This document shows positions 43,956-53,208 of a stretch of DNA of 64,000 nt, piece after piece. The notes below the pieces were generated by a model. That model ran no database searches. It was not told the DNA's origin and saw only the letters and a program-made list of their open reading frames with translations. Within the stretch, counting starts at the first letter, position 1, and each line of letters opens with the position of its first letter. This DNA comes from AV40 sp963817335. GTDB lineage: Bacteria > Verrucomicrobiota > Verrucomicrobiia > Chthoniobacterales > UBA10450. The stretch spans positions 1,247,621 through 1,311,620 of the forward strand of contig CAWFNX010000001.1 in NCBI GenBank assembly GCA_963817335.1. Direction: 5' to 3'. The translations under genes were made by a program, and so were the position numbers.

Positions 43956-45704
43956 ATGAAAACGATTCGAATTATCTTACTTGGCGCAGTAGTGACTTGG
44001 TGCGGCGCATTTGGGGCAGAGCCTCAAAAGGCCGATGCGCAACTTCGCGCCATTTACACCGCAGAGTGGAAGTGGCGGTTGGAGCAGTTTCCCGATCAAG
44101 AGGACCCGTCCAAGCCGGTTGCCGATCACTTGCCAAAGGAAGATCCGGCGACGCAGGAGATGCGGTTGCACTACTGGCAGGACGTCTTGCACAAGCTCGA
44201 TGCGATCGCGCGCGGTCAGCTTTCGCCGGAAGAGCAGATCAACTACGACATCTACCGACGCGAGATCGAAGATTTCGTTGCCGACGAAAAGTTCCGTGAT
44301 TTTGAAATGCCGGCGAACTCGGACAGCGCATTCTGGACGAATCTCGGGTACACGGCACGCCGGCCGTTCAAAACCCTGACCGATTACAAGAGCTGGATCG
44401 CGCAGATGCGCGACATCCCACGTTATTTTCGCGAGGAGATTGCGAATATGCGCGCGGGCGTTGCGCGCGAGTTCACGCCCCCTCGCGCAACTTTACAGGG
44501 ACGAGAGAAATCGATCACGGCAATCGCCGAGGGTAAGCCCGAAGATAATTTACTCTACACGCCGTTCCGCGAACCGATGGTCGGAGTTCAATCGTCCGAT
44601 CAGGCGACGCTAAAGACCGAAGCCGCGCAGGTAATCCGCGACGTCGTGCAGCCGTCTTACGCCGACCTGCTGAAATTCTTCCGCGACGAGTACGTGCCGC
44701 ACACTCGAACCACATTGGCGGCCGAGGCATTGCCGGATGGCAAAGCTTACTACCGACAAAAAATTCGCGAGTTCACAACGCTCGATCTTTCGCCGGAAGA
44801 AATTCACCAGACAGGTTTATCGGAAGTCGAAAAGCTGCACGCGCAAATGGTGGATGCGATGCATGCCACCGGGTTCAAGGGTGATTTCCCCGCTTTCCTG
44901 CAATTCTTGCGCGACGATCCGCAGTTCTACGCCAAAACGCCGCAGGAGCTGCTGAACCGCGCAGCTTGGATTGCAAAGCTGTTCGACGGCAAGTCATCGC
45001 AATACTTCGGCTATCTACCGCGCATGCGTTTCACCATCAAACCGGTCCCGCCCGACCTCGCGCCGTTTTATACTTCGGGTCGCGGCGGTCCGGGCGTTTA
45101 CCTTCTTAATACCTACGATCTGCCGCATCGCCCATTGTACAATCTCGTTGCTTTGACATTGCACGAGTCGGCGCCGGGACACGCATTTCAGATTCCGATC
45201 GCGCTCGAGCATAAGAACCAGCCCGAATTCCGGCAGCACGATTACATTTCGGCTTACGGTGAAGGCTGGGCGCTTTATTGTGAAAAGTTGGGCGAGGAGA
45301 TGGGCATGTACGAAACGCCCTACGACCGCTTCGGCATGCTTGGTTATCAGATTTGGCGCGCGGCCCGTCTGGTCGTGGATACCGGAGTGCATTCGAAAGG
45401 GTGGACTCGCGAGCAGGCATTGAAATACATGCACGATTACACCGCGCTTCCGGAGCACGAGGTTGAAACTGAAGTAGATCGCTATATCGCATGGCCCGGA
45501 CAAGCGCTCTCTTATTATTTAGGTGAGCTGGCAATTCTGCGTGCCCGTGAAAAAGCGGAGAAGGCGCTCGGACCGAAATTCAACATCCGCGCATTTCATG
45601 ATGCGATACTGGAACTTGGTTCGGTGCCGCTGCCCGTGCTGACGGCACGGATCGACCGGTTCATTGCTGAAGGAGGCAAAGGCCCGTATCCGGACATGGA
45701 ATAA
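43956..45704 (+). CDS. DUF885-family secreted metallopeptidase-like protein
   Basis: 582 residues from the ATG at 43956, which opens a signal peptide (KTIRIILLGAVVTWCGAFGAEP). The family motif LTLHESAPGHAFQIPIALE near residue 405 combines HESxPGH with a downstream YGEGWALYCEKLG, thought to form a zinc site in this family. C-terminal AWPGQALSYYLGELAILRARE is also typical. Members are believed to be peptidases but few have been studied. Stands alone between the divergent sirtuin and the DUF2911 gene. Confidence 0.88.
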   Translation: MKTIRIILLGAVVTWCGAFGAEPQKADAQLRAIYTAEWKWRLEQFPDQEDPSKPVADHLPKEDPATQEMRLHYWQDVLHKLDAIARGQLSPEEQINYDIYRREIEDFVADEKFRDFEMPANSDSAFWTNLGYTARRPFKTLTDYKSWIAQMRDIPRYFREEIANMRAGVAREFTPPRATLQGREKSITAIAEGKPEDNLLYTPFREPMVGVQSSDQATLKTEAAQVIRDVVQPSYADLLKFFRDEYVPHTRTTLAAEALPDGKAYYRQKIREFTTLDLSPEEIHQTGLSEVEKLHAQMVDAMHATGFKGDFPAFLQFLRDDPQFYAKTPQELLNRAAWIAKLFDGKSSQYFGYLPRMRFTIKPVPPDLAPFYTSGRGGPGVYLLNTYDLPHRPLYNLVALTLHESAPGHAFQIPIALEHKNQPEFRQHDYISAYGEGWALYCEKLGEEMGMYETPYDRFGMLGYQIWRAARLVVDTGVHSKGWTREQALKYMHDYTALPEHEVETEVDRYIAWPGQALSYYLGELAILRAREKAEKALGPKFNIRAFHDAILELGSVPLPVLTARIDRFIAEGGKGPYPDME

Positions 45705-45809
45705 TACGCGACCGGCGAATACGGTTAATTACCCGGGACGATCTCGGTTCTTGAACGAATTATCTAGTGGCAGCGTCCGAAATTCTGCGGATGTTCATTT
45801 CTTCGCCTT

Positions 45810-46877
45810 ATGAAACTAACTCGTCCCAAGCTGTTTAACTTCTGCCTCATTTTTGTTGCCTTTGCCTGCACCACGCGGGCCCAGAATGATCTCAATCTCC
45901 CCGATGTGAGCCAGGCTGCCGAGATCAAACAACGGATCGCGTTGACGGATGTGACCATTAATTATCACCGGCCAGTGGTGAAGGGCCGAAAAATCTGGGA
46001 TGGCCTCGTGCCCTACGGGAAGGTTTGGCGAGTCGGCGCGAACGAGAACACTACTTTCGAGGTCAGCGATCCGGTGACGATTGAAGGCCAGCCGTTGCCA
46101 AAAGGGATTTACGGTCTGCACGCCATTCCCACTGCCGACACCTGGACAATCATTTTTTCAAAGACCAACACGGGTTGGGGCAGCTATAGCTACAAGCAGG
46201 ATGAAGACGCATTGCGGGTGACGGTGAAGCCGCGTCCGCTCCAAGAAAGCGAAGAGGCGCTCGAATACGAATTCGAAGATCTGCAGCCAAACTCGGCGAC
46301 AGTCACGTTGAAATGGGAAAAACTGGCGGTTCCATTTAAAGTCGCGGTTACCGATCAGACGACGCTGGACAATATTCGCGCGCAAATGAAAGGGCGCGGC
46401 CAGTTCACCTGGCAGGCTCCGGATGAAGCAGCGCAGTTTTGTCTGAGCCACAACATCGACATGGAACAGGGAATGAAATGGGCGGACATGTCGATCGCCA
46501 ATGAGGAGCGGTTCGATAATCTCAGTACGAAAGTGGACCTGTTGCGGGCGCTGCATAAGGATGATGACGCCAATAAGACCTGGACCAAGGCGATGGAGAA
46601 AGCGACTGCCGTGCAGCTCTATTCTTATGGTCGCCGTCAGCAGAATGCCAAGAAGTCCGAGCAGGGCCTCGCAATTCTGAAGGAAGTGGCCCAACGCTAT
46701 CCGCAGGATATTTACGGTCACCTGGCGCAGGCGCGTCTCAAATCGGCTGCGGGAGATTTTTCGGGCGCGATCGATGAAATGAAAAAGGCGCAAGCCGCTG
46801 CCACTTCGGATGCGCAAAAGACCAGTTTGCAGCCGTTACTCGACCGATTACAAGCGCACCAGGACATTAACAAATAG
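45810..46877 (+). CDS. DUF2911 protein with C-terminal TPR-like helices
   Basis: 355 residues with signal peptide (FNFCLIFVAFACTTRAQND). Residues about 30-170 are the DUF2911 domain: INYHRPVVKGRKIWDGLVPY, WRVGANENTTFEVSDPV, LPKGIYGLHAIPT and WTIIFSKTNTGWGSYSY. Residues 200-350 are helical pairs like tetratricopeptide repeats (YPQDIYGHLAQARLKSAAGD). Extracytoplasmic, function unknown. Followed after about 90 bp by the PIG-L gene on the same strand. Confidence 0.88.
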   Translation: MKLTRPKLFNFCLIFVAFACTTRAQNDLNLPDVSQAAEIKQRIALTDVTINYHRPVVKGRKIWDGLVPYGKVWRVGANENTTFEVSDPVTIEGQPLPKGIYGLHAIPTADTWTIIFSKTNTGWGSYSYKQDEDALRVTVKPRPLQESEEALEYEFEDLQPNSATVTLKWEKLAVPFKVAVTDQTTLDNIRAQMKGRGQFTWQAPDEAAQFCLSHNIDMEQGMKWADMSIANEERFDNLSTKVDLLRALHKDDDANKTWTKAMEKATAVQLYSYGRRQQNAKKSEQGLAILKEVAQRYPQDIYGHLAQARLKSAAGDFSGAIDEMKKAQAAATSDAQKTSLQPLLDRLQAHQDINK

Positions 46878-46965
46878 TTGGCGTCGATAGTTGCACGCGA
46901 GGGGACCAAGGGAATGTCGACGCGATCGTGAGGGAAGAACTCGGTCTCGTGCCAATTTCTTGAGA

Positions 46966-49479
46966 GTGAAAAAACTGCGATCGCGCATCGTTCAATGCTT
47001 TATCGTCGCTGGTGCGAGCCTCTTTTGCGCAGTTGACATCATGGCCGCGACCCCGCCGCTCTTTCCCAATGCAATGGACGCGAGCGAAATTCAGCTTCGA
47101 CTCCAGAAGCTGAATGTCCTCGGCCGCGTTCTCTACCTGGCGGCGCACCCGGATGACGAGAACACCACGTTGATTTCTCTTTGGTCTAACGGATCGCTTT
47201 ACGACGCCGGTTATCTTTCAGTGACGCGCGGTGATGGCGGACAAAACCTTCTCGGCCCCGAGCTGCGCGAAAAACTCGGCGTTATCCGGACCCAAGAACT
47301 TCTGGCGGCGCGACGGGTCGATCATGGGCGGCAGTTCTTCACCCGCGCAGTTGATTTTGGATTCTCCAAGAACCCCGAGGAGACCCTGCGATTTTGGGAT
47401 CACGACAAAATCCTTTCAGACGTGGTTTGGATAATCCGGCGCTTTCGGCCGGATGTTGTCGTAACCCGTTTTAGCCCGGAAGACAGGCTTACTCATGGCC
47501 ATCATACTGCCTCGGCGATCCTGGCCACGGAAGCGTTCCCAGCAGCCGGCGATTCAAAGAAGTTTCCCCATCAACTTACTCTGGTGAAGCCCTGGCAGCC
47601 CAAGCGGCTGGTCTGGAACACCTCCCCATTTTTCTTTTCCAATCGCAAACTTCCATTCGACCCGACTGGCCTAACGACCATGGAGGCGGGCGGCTATAAC
47701 GCGCTTCTCGGTAAAGCGTACACCGAAATGGCCGCCGCCAGCGTCAGCATGAACAAAAGCCAGGGTGTTGGCAGCCCGGCCAGGAGAGGCGCGCGCACGG
47801 AATACTTTAAGTGGCTCGCCGGCGAGCCAATGAACGGCGGACTGTTCGATGGGGTCGACACGAGCTGGAAGCGGGTCGCGAATTCGGCGGCGGTCGCGAC
47901 GAAAATTTCAAAAGTGATCGCCGACTTTCTTCCAAGTAATCCGTCCGCTTCTGTTCCGGGACTTCTCGACGTTCGCGACGATTTAGATCGAGTCAAAGAA
48001 GATGACTGGGTACCGCAGAAGAAAGCTGAAGTGGATCAAATCATTGCTGCCTGTCTCGGGCTGCACTTTGAAGCTTCCACCGAAACGCCAGTCGTAAGTC
48101 CCGGTCAGGAGTTGCCTGTGAAGATCGAAGCGATTAACCGATCAAATGTTGCGGTAGATTGGATCTCATATCGCCTGGCATCGGCTCAGGCTACAGCAGT
48201 GGGAGAATCGCTCCCGTCCGACAAACTGATTACAAAAGAATTCAAAGCTCCGGTTCCCGGAGAGACGCAATACTCACAACCTTACTGGCTTCGTCAGCCT
48301 GCGACCGTTGGAACATTCACCGTCGAAGATCAGGATTTGATCGGAAGGCCGATCAATCCGCCGCACTTCCCGGCAGAAATCACAGTCAAGGTTGCTGGTC
48401 ACGAAATCACTTACACGTTGGACACGAAATATCGGACCGTCGAGCCGATCGCGGGCGAAGTCCGGGATGACATCGTGATCGCACCTCCGGTCTTTGCCAA
48501 TTTTGTCGACCCGGTTTTGGTTTTTGCCAACGCGAGCGCGAAGAAAGTCCGAGTTCGGATCCTCGCATCGGACGGGCCGGTGAAAGGTGACGTCCATCTT
48601 TCTGCGCCTGACGGCTGGGTCGTTTCGCCGAACTCGATTCCGGTGGATCTAAAAAATGCGAATGCTGAAACCGATGTTGAGTTTTCGGTTCGTCCTCCGG
48701 CGAATCCAGGACAGGGGATCTTAAAAGCCGTGGCCACGATTGGCGCCCAGAGTTTCTCGTTTTCCCGCGAAAGGATCGCCTATCCGCACATCGGGGTCCA
48801 TATTTTGATGCCGCCGGCGGAAGCCAAACTCGTTAGGGCAGATATTCAGACCAACGGCCATCTGATCGGTTATATTCCAGGGGCAGGGGACGATATCCCG
48901 GCAGCGTTGCAACAAATCGGTTACACTGTGAAACAGCTCGGCGAAGGCGATTTTGGCGCCGAAAACCTTCGCCAATTCAGTGCCATTGTTCTCGGCGTTC
49001 GCATTTTCAATTCCCAGGACCGGATCGCGACCTGGCTGCCAGCGTTAGTGGATTACGCCAAAGGCGGCGGCGTGGTTGTCGAACAGTACAACACGACGGC
49101 GGATCTAAAATCGAAGGATTTCGGACCTTATCCGCTTCAACTCTCGCGCGATCGCGTCACCGATGAGACGGCCGAGGTCAAGATGCTCGCGCCTGATCAT
49201 CCGATCCTGAATACGCCGAACAAAATCAGCGCGCGCGATTTCGAAGGATGGGTCCAGGAGCGCGGTCTTTATTTTCCGGACAAGTGGGATCCGGCCTGGG
49301 TTCCGATTTTGTCGAGCCACGACCCGAATGAAAAACCGCTCGATGGCGGATTGCTGGTGGCGAAGGTTGATAAAGGCTATTTCATCTACACGGGGTACTC
49401 CTGGTTCCGGCAGCTTCCTGCGGGCGTTCCGGGAGCTTACCGGATCTTCGCCAACATGGTTTCGTTAGGCGGAAAATGA
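46966..49479 (+). CDS. Large secreted PIG-L-family deacetylase
   Basis: 837 residues from a GTG at 46966 (a TTG at 46960 is an alternative); this start gives a clean signal peptide (KKLRSRIVQCFIVAGASLF). N-terminal LmbE/PIG-L domain with the zinc motif YLAAHPDDENTTL and RLTHGHHTASAILA. Middle beta-sandwich regions, and a C-terminal alpha/beta domain (IVLGVRIFNSQDRIATWLP, KGGGVVVEQYNTTA) resembling glutamine-amidotransferase-like folds. PIG-L enzymes deacetylate GlcNAc conjugates; BshB of bacillithiol synthesis is one, but is only about 230 residues and cytoplasmic. Given the BshA gene 2.6 kb on, a link is possible but unproven. Confidence 0.87.
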   Translation: MKKLRSRIVQCFIVAGASLFCAVDIMAATPPLFPNAMDASEIQLRLQKLNVLGRVLYLAAHPDDENTTLISLWSNGSLYDAGYLSVTRGDGGQNLLGPELREKLGVIRTQELLAARRVDHGRQFFTRAVDFGFSKNPEETLRFWDHDKILSDVVWIIRRFRPDVVVTRFSPEDRLTHGHHTASAILATEAFPAAGDSKKFPHQLTLVKPWQPKRLVWNTSPFFFSNRKLPFDPTGLTTMEAGGYNALLGKAYTEMAAASVSMNKSQGVGSPARRGARTEYFKWLAGEPMNGGLFDGVDTSWKRVANSAAVATKISKVIADFLPSNPSASVPGLLDVRDDLDRVKEDDWVPQKKAEVDQIIAACLGLHFEASTETPVVSPGQELPVKIEAINRSNVAVDWISYRLASAQATAVGESLPSDKLITKEFKAPVPGETQYSQPYWLRQPATVGTFTVEDQDLIGRPINPPHFPAEITVKVAGHEITYTLDTKYRTVEPIAGEVRDDIVIAPPVFANFVDPVLVFANASAKKVRVRILASDGPVKGDVHLSAPDGWVVSPNSIPVDLKNANAETDVEFSVRPPANPGQGILKAVATIGAQSFSFSRERIAYPHIGVHILMPPAEAKLVRADIQTNGHLIGYIPGAGDDIPAALQQIGYTVKQLGEGDFGAENLRQFSAIVLGVRIFNSQDRIATWLPALVDYAKGGGVVVEQYNTTADLKSKDFGPYPLQLSRDRVTDETAEVKMLAPDHPILNTPNKISARDFEGWVQERGLYFPDKWDPAWVPILSSHDPNEKPLDGGLLVAKVDKGYFIYTGYSWFRQLPAGVPGAYRIFANMVSLGGK

Positions 49480-49604
49480 GCGAGCGCCTGGAAGAGCAAT
49501 TGCGCGACGAGGAACCGCGCTGGTCCCGTGCCTACGGCTTTGTCCTGGCCTTCTTCGCGCTCGAGATTTTGCTCCTCTATCTTTTCACCGTCCGGTTTTC
49601 GTGA
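49476..49604 (+). CDS. 42-residue single-span membrane protein
   Basis: Starts inside the stop of the PIG-L gene (ATGA at 49476) and ends in a GTGA that is also the start of the symporter gene (49601). The frame is MSERLEEQLRDEEPRW, then a hydrophobic helix AYGFVLAFFALEILLLYLF, then TVRFS. Acidic cytoplasmic head and one transmembrane helix. The perfect overlaps on both sides argue strongly that it is translated. A small accessory subunit for the symporter is the simplest guess; small partners are known for some sodium:solute symporters. Confidence 0.75.
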   Translation: MSERLEEQLRDEEPRWSRAYGFVLAFFALEILLLYLFTVRFS

Positions 49605-51283
49605 GCCGGCTCGACTATCTCGTCCTCTTCGCCACGGTCCTGGCGATCCCGCTCTACGGACTTTGGCGAACGCGTGGACGCGAATCGTTAGGCCATTATC
49701 TCAAGGGTGACAAAACCATCCGCTGGGGAACTATCGGACTCTCGGTTCTCGCGACTCAGGCCGGTCCGATCACTTTTCTCTCCATGCCGGGGCAGGCCTA
49801 CGAGAGCGGCATCGGTTTTATCCAAAATTATTTTGGACAACCGCTCGCTCTTCTCGTGGTCTGCGCCGTGTTCGTGCCGATTTACCAAAAGCTCAAAGTT
49901 TTCACGGCCTATCAATATCTCGGCCAGAGATTCGATCGAAAAACTCAAATGCTGGGAGCCTTCCTTTTTTTGGTGCAGCGCGGCCTCGCTGCCGGAATCA
50001 CGATCTACGCTCCCGCGATTATTCTTTCCGCCATTCTTGGATGGCAACTGAACCTGACCATCTGGCTCGCTGGCGGGTTTGTGATCATTTACACGGTTGT
50101 CGGCGGAACGACCATCGTGAGTCTGACCCAGCGCTACCAGATGATGGTCATTCTTGCCGGAATGGCCGTCGCCTTCGGGGTGGTGATTTATCGATTGAGT
50201 CCCAGCATTTCATTCAGCCACGCGCTCGCGGTCGCCGGCAAGCTCGACAAATTGCAGGCGGTTGATTTCTCGATCAATCCACACAAACGCTACACCTTCT
50301 GGTCGGGGGCAATTGGCGGATTCTTCCTCGCTCTTTCCTACTTCGGCGCCGACCAGTCGCAGGTGCAGCGGTACCTCGCGGGTGATTCTCTGCGTTCGAG
50401 CCGGCTCGGATTGCTCTTTAATTCCGTGGTCAAAGTTCCAATGCAGTTTTTCATTCTTCTGCTCGGCGCGATGGTTTTTATCTTTTATCAGTTTGAGAAA
50501 CCTCCGGTCTTTTTTAATCGCCCGGCCTACGAGCGCGCGATCGAGCATGGCGCCGGCCCGCAGCTGAAAGATTTGGCGGCGAAGGAGGATCAAGTCTTCA
50601 AACAGAAACGCGAGGCGTTGCGCGCCTACGCGGCAGCACCGTCGCCTGAGAAAATGGAACCGATTAGAGAACTTGATGCGCGGACCCAGGCACTGCGAGC
50701 GGAGACCAAACAAGTTCTGAATCAGAACGGTGCTGATCCGAGGAGCAAAGAGTCCGATTACGTCTTTATTACTTTCATTCTGCAGGAGTTGCCGCGCGGC
50801 GTTGTCGGCTTGCTGGTGGCGGTGATTCTCTGCGCAACCATGTCCGCTACGGCTGCGGCCCTGAACGCACTCGGTTCAACCACCGTCGTCGATCTTTATC
50901 GGCCGTTGCGCACTTCAATCGCGAGCGATCATCATTACGTTGTCGCGGCCAGATTTTTCACGGCGGCTTGGGGCTTGGTCGCGATAGGAGTCGCCTCCTT
51001 TGCCAACCTGGTCGAGAACTTGATTGAAGCGGGCAATATTCTGGGGTCGGTGTTTTACGGGAGCATTCTCGGTTTATTTCTCGTCGCCTTTTTCGTCCGG
51101 AACGTACGCGGATCGGCGGTTTTCTTTGCCGCGTTGATCGCCCAGGCGCTCGTGTTCCTTCTCTTCTTCACTACCGGCATCGGATACTTGTGGTACAACG
51201 CGATTGGTTGCGGCGCCGTGGTTATACTGGCGCCATTCTTGCAGTGGCTAATATTCCGCGTCGAGCCAAAGGAGGCTGCCTGA
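49601..51283 (+). CDS. Sodium:solute symporter (SSS family)
   Basis: 560 residues, GTG start coupled to the 42-residue protein. Thirteen or so membrane segments. Blocks: DYLVLFATVLAIPLYGLW, LSVLATQAGPITFLSMPGQAY (sodium site region), KVFTAYQYLGQRFDRKTQ, VVGGTTIVSLTQRYQMMV and LSYFGADQSQVQRYLAGDSL, the SSS signature. A charged insertion of about 90 residues (320-400) lies between membrane helices 8 and 9. Substrate unknown; association with PIG-L deacetylases suggests an amino-sugar or glycoconjugate product, as inference only. Confidence 0.92.
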   Translation: MSRLDYLVLFATVLAIPLYGLWRTRGRESLGHYLKGDKTIRWGTIGLSVLATQAGPITFLSMPGQAYESGIGFIQNYFGQPLALLVVCAVFVPIYQKLKVFTAYQYLGQRFDRKTQMLGAFLFLVQRGLAAGITIYAPAIILSAILGWQLNLTIWLAGGFVIIYTVVGGTTIVSLTQRYQMMVILAGMAVAFGVVIYRLSPSISFSHALAVAGKLDKLQAVDFSINPHKRYTFWSGAIGGFFLALSYFGADQSQVQRYLAGDSLRSSRLGLLFNSVVKVPMQFFILLLGAMVFIFYQFEKPPVFFNRPAYERAIEHGAGPQLKDLAAKEDQVFKQKREALRAYAAAPSPEKMEPIRELDARTQALRAETKQVLNQNGADPRSKESDYVFITFILQELPRGVVGLLVAVILCATMSATAAALNALGSTTVVDLYRPLRTSIASDHHYVVAARFFTAAWGLVAIGVASFANLVENLIEAGNILGSVFYGSILGLFLVAFFVRNVRGSAVFFAALIAQALVFLLFFTTGIGYLWYNAIGCGAVVILAPFLQWLIFRVEPKEAA

Positions 51284-51284
51284 C

Positions 51285-52059
51285 ATGTCTGACCCGATAA
51301 TTTGTTTTGGCCAGCAACCCTGCGGGATATTCCCCAAACGATTTCTTTTTGCCAAAATCCAGACTGCCCGCCGGCTCCAGCGTGAGATCGGCGGAACGAT
51401 CGTTTTTTTCTATCACGATAGCGATCACGACCCGCGCGAGACGGCGACTGTTCTGCAAGATCGACACAGCGGCCAGAAACTGTCGCTCAACTTCGCGTTT
51501 GAAAACAAAATCCAGAAACTCTACTCGCCGCTTTATTTGAAACGCGTGGTCCCGGCGTGGAAGGCGAAGACGGAACGCCAGTTGCCGGCCTACGTTGATC
51601 GGAATCTCGTCGAAATTTTCAAGGGCATCACGAAAAGCCACGGTGGCCGATTTCTGTCTGTCGATGTATGAAGCAATGGGTTTGATGGAAGGCATTAACG
51701 TCGCGCGTTCAAGCGAGCGCTCTTTTCGTTCAGCGGCTTGTGCGGTTGAGGACTATTTCGTCGATCTTCCGTATGAGGGTGAGATTGTTCGGGCGCGGGC
51801 CCGCGACGGAAAATTCTGGCTACACAAAGGCGGCGACAAGTTCATCGAAGTTTCCGCCCAAAATTACGGGCGCGAGCAGGTGAGCCCAACGCGCGATACC
51901 CGATTTCGCTGGATGCAAAGCGTGATCCACTGCACCCATTATGTTTGCGGCGCGAGCGAGCAGGATTACATCGACAAAGCGGACGGCCCCGGCGTGACTT
52001 TTGTTGAGCGCGAAGCGATTCTTAATTCCGCCGACGCGTATACTGGCGGAAATGAATAA
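51285..52059 (+). CDS. Short BshC-like protein, one frameshift
   Basis: About 257 residues after removing one base of an AAAA run near 51630. Not a standard BshC (about 540), but three of its blocks line up with BshC: FGQQPCGIF near the N terminus (GQQxGL), FYHDSDHDPRET (the EDHDxEE block), and SPTRDTRFRWMQSVIHCTHY followed by VCGASEQDYI (SPNxxLRPxxQ and YVxGPxExxY). It starts 1 bp after the symporter stop and overlaps bshA by 8 bp. BshC joins cysteine to glucosaminyl-malate. I infer a reduced BshC relative; it may also have a different role. Confidence 0.5.
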
Positions 52060-53197
52060 GGAACCTCTTCGAATCGGCATCGCCTGTTTCCCGCTCATCG
52101 GGGGAAGCGGAATTCTAGCGACCGCTCTGGGGTCCGAGCTCGCGCGACGCGGACATGAGGTGCATTTCTTCAGTTATGCACGACCGGTCCGGCTGGATAC
52201 AGCGGAGCGACTTCACTTTCATCTTGTCGAACTTGCGCATCATCCGCTTTTTCCGTGTCCTGATTACACTTTGCCTTTGGCAGTTAAGATGGCGGAGGTC
52301 GCCTCGATGGTTTCACTCGATATCATTCACGCGCACTATGCGGTACCAAATGCGCTGGCTGCGATCCTGGCTGAGCAAATGTCAGGCGCTTCGCCCGGCA
52401 TCGTTACCACGTTGCACGGCACCGACACAAATCTGTTGGGCCAGGATCCGGCCTATCGCACGGCGATCGAATACGCGCTCGCCCGGTCGGATGCGGTCAC
52501 CGCCGTTTCCGAAAGCCTACGGGAACAAACGCGCGAGACCCTTAAGGTTTCACGCGACATCGAGGTCATTCCCAATTTCTTTACCCCGCGACCGGCCAGT
52601 CGCAGTCGCGAGGAAGTGCGCGCTGAGCTCGGTGTGCGGGACGAATTCCTGATCCTGCACATGTCCAACATGCGATCCGGGAAAAGACTAGATCTTCTTT
52701 TGCAAACCTTCGCGGCCATGCGGACTCGAGGCCGGACCCGATTGCTCATCCTGGCTGGCGAATCCGTTCAGCCTTACACCGAAATGATTGATCGCCTCGG
52801 GTTGAAGAAGCAGATCATCGTTCGAGAGAACGAAGCCGCGGTTGAAGACTTTATCTCAGCTGCGGACGCCGGACTGTACACATCCGATTACGAAAGTTTC
52901 GGGCTCAGCATCCTGGAAACGCTCTACTTCGGAAAACCGATTGTTGCCTTCGATGTCGGAGGAATTCCGGAAGTAGCGGGCAATGCCTACCCGCTTTATC
53001 CGTTTCCCGATGTCACCGCGCTCGCCGCCGCCATGGACAAGCTCGTTGAATCTCCCGATCTCGCCCGGAGACTCGGCGAGCAGGGGAGAAAGCACGTTAT
53101 CGAGAAATTCTCAGCCGACGTTATTGTCGACCTCTACGAAACTCTCTACCGACGGGTGAAAAGCAATAATCGCAGAGGAAAAGCGCTCCAGCGGTAG
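52052..53197 (+). CDS. bshA: N-acetyl-alpha-D-glucosaminyl L-malate synthase
   Basis: 381 residues from the ATG at 52052. GT4 glycosyltransferase, first step of bacillithiol synthesis (UDP-GlcNAc plus malate). The BshA-specific blocks are clear: IGIACFPLIGGSGILATALG, HPLFPCPDYTLPLAVKMAEV, DIIHAHYAVPNALAAILAEQ, IVTTLHGTDTNLLGQDPAY, VIPNFFTPRP, and the nucleotide-sugar part GLYTSDYESFGLSILETL with its E-x7-E motif. Length equals the family norm. Its last 130 bp are duplicated at 60.66 kb. Converges with the MBL gene, 10 bp between stops. Confidence 0.92.
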   Translation: MNKEPLRIGIACFPLIGGSGILATALGSELARRGHEVHFFSYARPVRLDTAERLHFHLVELAHHPLFPCPDYTLPLAVKMAEVASMVSLDIIHAHYAVPNALAAILAEQMSGASPGIVTTLHGTDTNLLGQDPAYRTAIEYALARSDAVTAVSESLREQTRETLKVSRDIEVIPNFFTPRPASRSREEVRAELGVRDEFLILHMSNMRSGKRLDLLLQTFAAMRTRGRTRLLILAGESVQPYTEMIDRLGLKKQIIVRENEAAVEDFISAADAGLYTSDYESFGLSILETLYFGKPIVAFDVGGIPEVAGNAYPLYPFPDVTALAAAMDKLVESPDLARRLGEQGRKHVIEKFSADVIVDLYETLYRRVKSNNRRGKALQR

Positions 53198-53208
53198 GAT
53201 TCGGCGCT
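53065..53208 (+). repeat. Direct repeat copy A: 3' end of bshA
   Basis: About 144 bp that recur at 60663-60806 with about 15 mismatches (near 90 percent identity by eye). The match covers the last 42 codons of bshA plus roughly 10 bp after the stop (ATTCGGCGCT) and stops exactly where the MBL gene ends. Confidence 0.85.

Noticed and set aside
46966..49479. Calling the large PIG-L protein BshB
   Set aside because: It is secreted and almost four times the size of BshB; only the zinc motif is shared.
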